DNA from: Palleniella muris
Lineage (GTDB): Bacteria; Bacteroidota; Bacteroidia; Bacteroidales; Bacteroidaceae
Assembly: GCF_004792655.1 (NCBI RefSeq)
Contig: NZ_SRZC01000020.1
Location: 16,861 to 80,860, forward strand
DNA length: 64,000 nt
Direction of reading: 5' to 3'
The position numbers and the translations under genes are program-made. This document shows, piece after piece, positions 44,910-53,400 of this stretch; the stretch's first letter is position 1; the number at the start of each line of letters is the position of its first letter. The notes below the pieces were generated by a model. That model ran no database searches, was not told the origin of the DNA, and saw nothing but the letters and a program-made list of their open reading frames with translations.

Positions 44910-45414
44910 GGTTTTGCTGTTTTTCTTTCAATTATTTATCCGGAAAGATGCTTTTCCTTTGTTGTTATGCGCATCATGGCTGTGGTATGGCAAATAGGCT
45001 GTGGTATTTTTGCCTGATTGATGTTTTCACAGATTGAGTCATACATTATTCTGAGGAGACAGATGCTTGGACAGCAGCTTTTTCATTTGCGAAAAATGTG
45101 TATTTCTGTAAACGTCTGTTTGTCTGTATGTTAATACTTTGCGTCCTTTGGTGTTGTGTTATTTCGGTTTCGCAAATCGCAAAATTCCGTTTTTCAGTAA
45201 AGATATTTGCGAAAATCAGGAATATTCGATTTCGTAATCTGTTGAACAGTAGCAACTTGCTGACAGTCGGGTTCTCTTCATAATCGAAAATATCTTTGGG
45301 CGAATAAAACTGATGGTGTTTTCGAGAATGTTAAAAATGACAAAATAACCATGAATTCAGTATGTTACACGAAAAATAATTGACTATTTATGTCTTTATA
45401 AGCATAAAAAATAG

Positions 45415-45522
45415 TACCTTTGCGAAAAATATATACAGATGAGGTTGCAATCACTGACAATCATACAGTTATGATTGCATGATAATTTATATCATTTTCG
45501 GCTTCGTGCTGAAAATGAGGTT
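45415..45522 (+). promoter_or_regulatory. CRISPR leader with promoter box and two hairpins
   Basis: The leader is AT-rich. TACCTTTG at 45415-45422 is the -7 box, giving a start point near 45429, about 94 bases before the first repeat. CAATCATA (45458-45465) pairs with TATGATTG (45470-45477). TCATTTTC (45492-45499) pairs with GAAAATGA (45511-45518), with an inner GC/GC stem and a TTCG-type loop ending four bases from the array. The location opposite the degenerate repeat identifies this as the leader side. Confidence 0.65.
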
Positions 45523-46394
45523 GTTGTAGAAGCCTACATTTGAGTAGGTATGACAACCTGCATAAGAGAACTATAGGTTAGCTCCCTCTATAAGTTGTAG
45601 AAGCCTACATTTGAGTAGGTATGACAACTCCGCAATAATTTCAAACAATGGTTTACAGCTGAAAGTTGTAGAAGCCTACATTTGAGTAGGTATGACAACT
45701 TGAATGTTATCCTCTTGCGCAACTGTTACGGAACGTTGTAGAAGCCTACATTTGAGTAGGTATGACAACTGAACAGTTACCTCAGCATAGTCCTCTGCAT
45801 CGTTGGTTGTAGAAGCCTACATTTGAGTAGGTATGACAACTAGCAGTAGTAGCTGAAGTGATAGTGATAGTCTGTTGTAGAAGCCTACATTTGAGTAGGT
45901 ATGACAACTTGAGTTCAATTCAATTCCACCCTGAGCATATCCGTGTTGTAGAAGCCTACATTTGAGTAGGTATGACAACTGTCAACCTGCCAACCGTCCA
46001 TCATCTCCAAAGAGGTTGTAGAAGCCTACATTTGAGTAGGTATGACAACTTTTTAGAAGCTAAAACCAATTTTTACGGCAGTTGTAGAAGCCTACATTTG
46101 AGTAGGTATGACAACTCGGATTTTATGTTACCGTTGATGCTCTCTGCCTCAAGTTGTAGAAGCCTACATTTGAGTAGGTATGACAACATGGTTTGTCAGT
46201 TTGTAATTCGCGCGGATGAGAGGTTGTAGAAGCCTACATTTGAGTAGGTATGACAACCAAAGCATACCTTCGGGATTCTGTTGCATGGAAGTTGTAGAAG
46301 CCTACATTTGAGTAGGTATGACAACTAGCTTCAGCTTCATTTTTAGATGGTCCTGAACCGTTGTAGAAGCCTACATTTGAGTAGGTATAGCAAC
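45523..46394 (+). CRISPR. CRISPR array, 13 repeats and 12 spacers, type VI-B-like repeat
   Basis: The 35-bp repeat starts GTTGTAGAAGCC and ends GAGTAGGTATGACAAC. Starts are at 45523, 45594, 45665, 45735, 45806, 45874, 45945, 46015, 46081, 46153, 46223, 46291 and 46360. The next base is T in 9 of 12 internal cases, so the unit could be counted as 36. The repeat has the GTTG...CAAC ends and internal CCTAC/GTAGG stem typical of Cas13b repeats. Spacers vary from 31 to 37 bp. The last repeat differs at 46389-46390 (AG for GA), marking the leader-distal end. The repeat orientation matches transcription on the plus strand. The array ends 26 bases before the RT-Cas1 ATG. Confidence 0.97.
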
Positions 46395-46420
46395 ATTGTT
46401 TGATCTTATCGTTTTATTTT

Positions 46421-48673
46421 ATGAATACAGTTTATAGTAATCTTTGTTTGATGTCCACATTGGAACAAGCATGGCAGATTGTCCTGCAGAAACAATCTGC
46501 GGGAGGAATTGATGATGTCAGTTTGGAGGATTATAGAGAAAGATTAGGTAAGAACCTTTTAAGGTTGCAAAAGGCTTTAAGTGAAAGAACATGGAAGCCG
46601 CAACCGTATATGGGAATTTCCGTTCCTAAAAATGATAGTGAGAAAAGGGAATTGGGCTTGTTGAGTGTCGAGGATAAAATTGTTCAACAAGCGATTAAGA
46701 TTTTGATAGAGCCTGTATTTGAAAAGCGGTTTTATAATTGCAGTTATGCTTATCGGGTGGGGAAGGGGCATCAGAAAGCAATAAGAAGAGTTGTGCACGA
46801 ATGCTGTCAGAAAAAGAATCAATGGATATTGCGTCTTGACATTGATGATTTTTTCGATACGATAGACAGAGATATTTTATTCAAGAGATTGACCGCGGCT
46901 ATTCTTGATTCCGAACTCAGGCGAATCATCGAACTATGTGTCACAATGGGTAAGGTTGATAAGTCGATGGAATGGACAGAGCAATGCAAAGGCATACCTC
47001 AAGGCGCAGTGCTGTCACCTTTGTTGGCAAATTTCTATCTTACATCATTTGACCAGTTTGTTTGCAGTGTCACAGATGCTTATGTGCGATATGCTGATGA
47101 TTTCATTGTTTGGTGTGAGACAAAGGAAGAAGCCGAAAATATGCATTCGCGTATTGCAAAGCACCTGAAAAAACATCTGCATCTGACCTTGAACGAGCCA
47201 CAGATATGTCATACATCGGCAGGCATCGAATACCTTGGGATAGTGGTGACAAGAAATAAAGTTTCTATTTCCCAAGAGAAGCAAAACTCTATTCTCAGCA
47301 GACTGCGCAGCATAGAGATAAAGGACAACAGACTGTCCAAAAGATATGTACAATCAGTACAAGGTGTACACAGATATTATGCAAGGGTATTGCCGGAGAG
47401 TTATAGTAAAATGTTCTGTGACACCATTAAGGGAGTGATAGAGGGTTGGATTGGCAAGAATCCAAGCTATTCCGTCAAGGATTTGGAACGGATGTTTCAT
47501 GAGTTGCCTTTGTTCGGCAATTCGACAATAGAAGATAACAAAGAGCTGTTGAGGATTATCCGAAAGGCTAAGGCGGATGCAAAGGACGGCAGGCAGGATG
47601 TTGCGGAAGATGACAAGATGCTGAATCGCAAATTGGTTCGTTCACGGAAATTGGAATATCGGCGACGAGAGAATGACAATTCAGAACTGGTGGTGTCTTC
47701 ACATGGTTATTTCATAGGAGTCAGTAATCGTGGCATAACTTTACGGAAGAATGGAAATCCTGTTTCTGTTCCGCCTTCAGCAGTATTGAAACATATTTCG
47801 GTTATTTCCGATGGTGTAAGTATTTCAAGCAATGCTGTCAAGTTCTGTATGGCAAACAATATCGCCATAGACTTTTTTGATAACCACAGCACACACATCG
47901 CTTCTGTTGTATCTCCAAAATATCTTTTGACGACAAACTGGCAGCTTCAGGGTTCTTTGTCGGAAGAGCGGAGACTGTTTGTCGCCAAACAGATAATTAT
48001 AGGGAAGCTCAAAAATCAGTTGAACCTCATGAAATATTTCAATAAGTATCACAAGAATGTCATTTCCTTTTCAAGAGAATGGTCTGACACAGAGCGAAGT
48101 GTTAAGGAGGTTATCAGGAAAATAAATGATATAGACGATTTGGCTCAATACAGGATGACGTTAATGGGATATGAAGCACAGGGGGCTGTGATCTACTGGG
48201 AGTACATCAGGGATTTGATAAATGATGATGTGACAGGGTTTGAATGCCGGCAGCATCATGGAGCGACGGATTTGGTCAATTCAATGCTGAATTATGCTTA
48301 TGCCATTCTGTATCCTCGTGTTTGGCAGGCTTTGTTGGTAAACAAGCTCAATCCTTATATGGGATTCGTGCATTATCAGGAGGGGAATGCGAATCTGGTG
48401 TTTGACATGATAGAATTGTTCCGTTCACAGGCTGCCGACCGTGTTGTCATTTCCATGATTCAAAGGAAGGAGCCGCTTTCGTTGAATAATGGAATGTTGA
48501 GTGATTCCACAAAATCGCTTTTGGCTAAGAATGTTTTGGAGAGGTTGCAGCGTTATGAAAAATATCGTGGTGAAGAAAGGAAATTCAGCAACATTATTGA
48601 AATGCAAGCGAAAGAACTTGTGGATTATATGAAGACAGGAGCATTTTACAGACCTTATATAGCAAAATGGTGA
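46421..48673 (+). CDS. cas1: Reverse transcriptase-Cas1 fusion protein
   Basis: Adaptation protein joining a group II intron-like reverse transcriptase to the Cas1 integrase. Counting from the ATG at 46421 (750 aa), the RT spans about residues 10-330: motif A is LRLDIDDFFDTID, motif B is GIPQGAVLSPLLANFYL, and the catalytic YADD is at 224-227 in RYADDFIVW. Cas1 follows a charged linker and starts near residue 430 (YFIGVSNRGITLRKNG). Its metal ligands are Glu585 (MGYEAQGAV), His651 (GFVHYQEG) and Asp662 (NLVFDMIELF). No Cas6 domain is attached. An in-frame TTG at 46400 would add seven residues. It overlaps cas2 and has almost no room for its own promoter after the array. Confidence 0.95.
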   Translation: MNTVYSNLCLMSTLEQAWQIVLQKQSAGGIDDVSLEDYRERLGKNLLRLQKALSERTWKPQPYMGISVPKNDSEKRELGLLSVEDKIVQQAIKILIEPVFEKRFYNCSYAYRVGKGHQKAIRRVVHECCQKKNQWILRLDIDDFFDTIDRDILFKRLTAAILDSELRRIIELCVTMGKVDKSMEWTEQCKGIPQGAVLSPLLANFYLTSFDQFVCSVTDAYVRYADDFIVWCETKEEAENMHSRIAKHLKKHLHLTLNEPQICHTSAGIEYLGIVVTRNKVSISQEKQNSILSRLRSIEIKDNRLSKRYVQSVQGVHRYYARVLPESYSKMFCDTIKGVIEGWIGKNPSYSVKDLERMFHELPLFGNSTIEDNKELLRIIRKAKADAKDGRQDVAEDDKMLNRKLVRSRKLEYRRRENDNSELVVSSHGYFIGVSNRGITLRKNGNPVSVPPSAVLKHISVISDGVSISSNAVKFCMANNIAIDFFDNHSTHIASVVSPKYLLTTNWQLQGSLSEERRLFVAKQIIIGKLKNQLNLMKYFNKYHKNVISFSREWSDTERSVKEVIRKINDIDDLAQYRMTLMGYEAQGAVIYWEYIRDLINDDVTGFECRQHHGATDLVNSMLNYAYAILYPRVWQALLVNKLNPYMGFVHYQEGNANLVFDMIELFRSQAADRVVISMIQRKEPLSLNNGMLSDSTKSLLAKNVLERLQRYEKYRGEERKFSNIIEMQAKELVDYMKTGAFYRPYIAKW

Positions 48674-48963
48674 TGAGAGCAAAAAAGATATATTGTGTCG
48701 TTGCATACGACATAAGAAAAAGCAAACGGCGCCAGCAGGTTGTGAAATTGCTGACGCCGTTTGGGAGACGTGTTAATAAAAGTGTGTTCGAATGTCTGTT
48801 TTCTGACGCTCAGTTGGCACGTCTAAGGCTTGACTTGCAGAATATCATAGTCAAGAAAGAAGACCAGGTTGCGATATATCCGATTTGTGTCAACTGCTAT
48901 GCTCGCTCCGTTTACATTCCTGCCATAAGGAATGATTTCAGTGCGGTGCATGTCTTTGATTGA
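48667..48963 (+). CDS. cas2: CRISPR-associated endonuclease Cas2
   Basis: Small ferredoxin-fold protein that bridges Cas1 dimers in spacer integration. IYCVVAYDIRKSKRRQQVVK shows the conserved Tyr-Asp of strand beta-1, then FGRRVNKSVFECLFSDAQL and DQVAIYPICVNC follow the Cas2 pattern. The length of 98 aa is normal. The start at 48667 overlaps the RT-Cas1 stop; a second ATG at 48673 (MRAKKIYCV) is also possible and overlaps by one base. The stop is 14 bases from the stop of the convergent membrane protein gene. Confidence 0.95.
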   Translation: MVMRAKKIYCVVAYDIRKSKRRQQVVKLLTPFGRRVNKSVFECLFSDAQLARLRLDLQNIIVKKEDQVAIYPICVNCYARSVYIPAIRNDFSAVHVFD

Positions 48964-48977
48964 CATTTGTGGGTTAT

Positions 48978-50441
48978 TTATTTTTTATGTCGTTTCTGCT
49001 TTGTCTTTTTTCTTGCCAATGAAATCAGTTTTGCGGCATGGTAGATGAAATATCCGACCGGCACGACACAAAATGCCATTAATATAATTTCCCCTATAGA
49101 ATAGCGGAAGTTGCACAATTTAAATATGTTTATGGAAACATCAAAGAATACCATTGCTGCAAAGCATATCTGTGCGCTTGTGAGCAATGCTATGCGTTGG
49201 TTCATCTGGTTACTGAATTCCGTTTCCTCTTCGTTGATTTTCCGCAGTTGGTTGTTGTGGATCTCTTCTTTCTCCTGATGCTGTCTGTCGAGCATATAGT
49301 AGAGTGATGATATTTTGTCAGACACACTTTCCAGATAGACAGAGTTATTCAGGTTTTTGCTGCACAGCTTGTAGAATTCGTTATGCTGTGTGTAATCGGA
49401 GATGTCAGGGAAATAGGTATTGAGTTTTATTTCTGATAATTGTTCAACGAGGAGAGAAAGTTTATCGGCATGCTTGATAGATGTGATGCATGATGTGATG
49501 TGTATGAGTGCCAGTCTTTGGATGTAGACGAGGAAATAAATCCAGAAGTAACATAAGAGGACACGTGACTTGTATTGTTTTATAAATGTGGTGGTGTCAT
49601 CTCCGGCCGAGACGGCAATCACCACACCTTCCAGGCATGAACCGACATAAATGTTTTCAAAGGTCTGTGTGAAATATTTGCTGTCAAGGTCATTCTCTGT
49701 GATTGCGTAGTTTGCATTCTCAGCTCTGAGGATGCGTACATAAGTTTCTTTAAACTGTTTGTCGACAGGTTTGTCTATTTGAAGGTATGTAAAGAGATGC
49801 GTGCGTGATTTGTTGACCAAGCGAGTTTCATCGTTGGAGAAGTCAGCAAGCATGGCATTGATTATTTGTGGTATGGTGAAGCCGACGGCATCTTCTTGTC
49901 CGGACATTTTTTTGTAGAACATTCTGTCGTTCTCCAATGACTTCTCGTGCGGCTGTTTGTTTCCGTAGAATCTTGTGATTTCTGGAGCCTGTTTGTCTAA
50001 TTTGTGCAGCATATAGTTCAGCTCCATAAGTTCTTCCGGAATGGTGTTCTCGGTATGGTTGATTTCTACTCCGAATGTCAGGACTCCTATGGAGATTTTC
50101 GGATAGAGCACGAGTTTTGGTGACGACATTTTCTTGTCATTACAGAATTTGAAAGAGATGTCGTGTCCCTTTGCGTCAATGCGGAATATTTTGTTGTTAA
50201 GCCGGCTTGCTATCTGTGATTTCGAGTTCAAGGAGTAGATTACGCATCCGTTGCCATTGGCAGCATCGTCATGCATCTTGTTGTTCATGAAGTCTGCCAC
50301 ATGGTCGTAGAGCGTATTGTTCTCAACCTTTATTGGGTGATACTGCCAAAGTTCTGATTCTCTCATTTTGGCGCTGATGTCCACATTCTCGGCAATATGG
50401 AACGGGATGTAATGGATTGTTATTGAATCTGTGAGTCTCAT
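48978..50441 (-). CDS. Cas13b-linked membrane protein with CorA-like layout, candidate VI-B accessory effector
   Basis: A 487-aa protein of unrecognised family. Residues 1-290 are a soluble, mixed alpha/beta region. A hydrophobic helical patch occurs at 293-318. A helical, partly coiled-coil stretch (LDRQHQEKEEIHNNQLRKIN) leads into two predicted membrane helices at about 417-440 (IALLTSAQICFAAMVFFDVS) and 450-472, and a very basic tail (ARKKTKQKRHKK). This order resembles CorA channels, but no GMN motif is seen. The sequence RLALIH (309-314) fits the spacing of a HEPN RxxxxH, though in a hydrophobic setting. The start codon overlaps the cas13b stop (ATGA), so the two are cotranslated. The known VI-B partners Csx27 and Csx28 are membrane-linked but less than half this size. 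Confidence 0.75.
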   Translation of the reverse strand: MRLTDSITIHYIPFHIAENVDISAKMRESELWQYHPIKVENNTLYDHVADFMNNKMHDDAANGNGCVIYSLNSKSQIASRLNNKIFRIDAKGHDISFKFCNDKKMSSPKLVLYPKISIGVLTFGVEINHTENTIPEELMELNYMLHKLDKQAPEITRFYGNKQPHEKSLENDRMFYKKMSGQEDAVGFTIPQIINAMLADFSNDETRLVNKSRTHLFTYLQIDKPVDKQFKETYVRILRAENANYAITENDLDSKYFTQTFENIYVGSCLEGVVIAVSAGDDTTTFIKQYKSRVLLCYFWIYFLVYIQRLALIHITSCITSIKHADKLSLLVEQLSEIKLNTYFPDISDYTQHNEFYKLCSKNLNNSVYLESVSDKISSLYYMLDRQHQEKEEIHNNQLRKINEEETEFSNQMNQRIALLTSAQICFAAMVFFDVSINIFKLCNFRYSIGEIILMAFCVVPVGYFIYHAAKLISLARKKTKQKRHKK

Positions 50442-53400
50442 TGTTTGTCCTCCATGTCTTTTAGGTTTATCTGATTTGTTTTGTTATGTAGCAGTTTTGT
50501 TATTTCCTTTGCCAGTTCAGGAATCTGTTTTTTGTCGAACACAAGCCGTGCGACAGCACTGTCAGTAGGGTATTGGTTATGGCTGAAAGCGTTGCGAATG
50601 GCTTTGATGATTTCGATGTTGCTTTCTTTTATGTTTACGAACTGCATGAGGTATTTGAAATCTATGTTCACAGGGTGTTCCTTGTCATCAGCCTTTTTAT
50701 GCAATTGTTCGCTTGGGAGCTGTTTCCATATCTTCTCTTCGGTTGACAGCACTTGTTTGAACACAGGGATGCGCATGCGGTTGTAGCATTCGAGTTCTTC
50801 CTCAATCTGTTGGCGGGTGAATTCGTTTTCTTTCACATTCTGTAAGAGTGTGCGTATGCGGCGGTCATAGATGAAACGGAAGAAATCGCCATAGTTCTTT
50901 AGTTTCAGGTCGTCCTGCTTGATTGTAATCACCTTTGCCGGCTCGTCTTTTATGAGCGATGGAATCTCCAGCGTCATGCTGAACGGCATCAGCATGGAGA
51001 GAATGTCACTGCTTTCAGAAGCGCAGCCTATGTTGCGGAGTTTGTAGGAACTGAAATTGCCCTTTGTGCCCATTGCTGCCGTCAGGTGGTCGATAGCCAT
51101 AAGGAAGATGAGAATGTCCTGCACCTTATAGCGGCGTATTTCCCGTTCGTTGGCAGAATATGAGGTGCGGCAGTGCTGCAGTTTCTCAATGGCAGCCTTT
51201 TTCTCCTCATTGCATTCTCTTTGGATTGACTTCTCGCGTCGCTCCAGTTTTCTTATGTCATTGCCGAATTTTGCTCTTGCCTTTTCAAGAAGGTGGTTGG
51301 TCTTCTTGTCTACTGCTTTGGCGTAGACTGCCACACGTTTCTCACGCAATTCCTTTGTTTGTCCCCATTGCTTCTGCATGTTAGCCATTTCACTTATGGA
51401 ATAGTAGTGCTTTTCAAGCGAGGGCTGAGGGCCTGAATAGCTCCATTCCGGCTTGACCATCATGTCAAGGTATTTGTAGTTGCGTTTGAACTTGTTTCCG
51501 TAAAATGGTTGTGAGGCATCGCCCGATGCTTTGAAGTATTTAAGGATAAGTCCGGAGACATTGTCTTTCTCCTTGTCGATGTCCATGTTTTTGCTTTCGG
51601 GTAATTGCATGATGGCATCATGAATGGCATTGAGGAATATGCCGTGCGGAAGTTCTATTGTGGCATATCGTTCAGCTAACTGCTTGTAATAGTCCTCATT
51701 GCGTTCCGCCCACTTTTGCCTGTCAACATGGAGGAAACTCAGTGCAGCAAGTTTGCTGTAGTCTTTGACAAACTGTTTTTTGAGTGTTTTTATGTCGTTT
51801 GTCTTCTTTCTTGCCTTTTGGTATTCTTTTATCAGGTTTGCCAAATAGGCTCTTTTCGCTTTGAGATATGCTGTATAGAGAGCAGCAAAACTGCACGGCT
51901 TTGTTGCCAGCACTTTGTGCATGAATGGATGCTGACGTTCACAGTTGATTATTTCACCTTTCTGCAGGAGGGTTCTCAGCTGTACAATGTTGCCGGTGTA
52001 CTGTGCGATAGCTGCTTGCATGATATTGAAGTTCTGTCCTGTTATGCGTACTTTGTTGTTATTCTTGTCGGTTGGCACAAAGAACATTATATCATCCGCT
52101 ATATGCCGTGCCAATGTACCGGGGCGTATGTCGATATATGCTTTCTTTCCGATTTTATTCTCTTTTGAGCCATAGGTGTCATTGTCCCTCTGGAATCGTT
52201 CAAGTCTCTTTTCGTTCCGCTCATACATATCAAGCAATCTCTCATATCCAAGATAGACAAAATCCTCTTTGATATTTGTCTGTTTGCCATTCAGATATTC
52301 GCGTAATTTCACCGGTATGTCACATGGCTTTATACCTATTCCTTGCGTCTGAAGGTCATCCATGGATGTGATAGTGCCACCGGCAATTCCTTTCAAGAAC
52401 TGTTGGTAATTGTTATAGGTTGCCTTGATTATGTCCTCTACGGTTTTGCCTGCACTTTCAAATGTCTGACCATTCTTGTGCAAAAGATGAATCAGGAATA
52501 TTGCTGCCGGAATGTCATAGACGCTTAGCCAGCACATTGGCTCTACACATTCGGCAATGCCGTTGCCGTGTTGGTCTTTCAGGTCTTTGAGTTTCTCGTC
52601 TTCGCTTAAAATCCTATTTTTTTCCAGCAATGACGGCAGATAGATTCCATTGCTCAATGCTATATGGTCTTGAGTGTTCCATAGCAATCCTATGCGGTTG
52701 TTATTGAAAAGGTAGGTAGCATGGTGGTCGGTAACGTATGGTGCAGTTTCGAAAGTGTCTTCGCGAGGTTGGTCTATTTTACGTATAAGGTCACCCCATT
52801 TGTTGTTGCGTGTAACCTCTATTTCGTCCAAACGTCCGAAGCCATTAAGTTCTTTTTGTAGGATGCGGACACGGTCCTTTCCATCATTACCGTCAATCCA
52901 TTTTTTTTCATAGAATTTGTATCTGTAGTTGCCCAGATGAACTTGGAAACGTATGGATTTGAAAACCTGGTTGGTATCAATGAAGCGCAGTGCGAGAGAT
53001 GGGAAGCGGTCTGTACGGCGCAACATTAGCATCATACCGTTTTCTATCGTTTCGTCATTTTGGGTATTCTCATTTTCGGTTACGGCAACACGGAACAGGT
53101 TCTGGTCAGCGGGGCTGAGTGTATCAAACAAAGGTCGTGGACATTTTTTCAGTTCATTAAGCATGTCAAGACCGAGTGCAGAGTTGTCTCTGGTACTTTG
53201 CATACGTTCTTTTGGCAGTCTCATGCGATATACGCTGATGATTTCACGCATGATGGTTACCTCGCTCTGTTCCGGTTTGTATGTTTTAGTGTTGCGGCGT
53301 GTAAAGAATTCCGTCTGGTCTGCAAATTCAGAGGCATATCGCTTTTCAAGGAACAAGCATACGAGCATTAATAGTCCTACATTTGTCAAGCGTCTTTCCT

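Noticed and set aside
44910..45400. A possible tracrRNA or extra small gene between trpB2 and the leader
   Set aside because: No anti-repeat to the array and no convincing coding frame was seen, and Cas13b does not need a tracrRNA.
45972..46229. An 85-codon open frame inside the CRISPR array
   Set aside because: It translates repeats (recurring CRSLHLSRYDN) and is an artefact of the array.
46421..48963. Assigning the locus to type III CRISPR because RT-Cas1 is mostly found there
   Set aside because: No Cas10, Cas7-like, Cas5-like or Cas6 gene is present in the window, the repeat is of Cas13b type, and the only effector next to it has two terminal HEPN motifs.
48978..50441. Calling the membrane protein Csx27 or Csx28
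   Set aside because: Those proteins are about 170-220 aa with different layouts. This one is 487 aa with a large soluble N-terminal region. Only the shared trait of membrane association fits.
48978..50441. Calling the membrane protein a CorA magnesium channel
   Set aside because: The layout of coiled coil, two C-terminal helices and a basic tail fits, but the GMN loop motif is absent and the soluble part was not recognisable as CorA.
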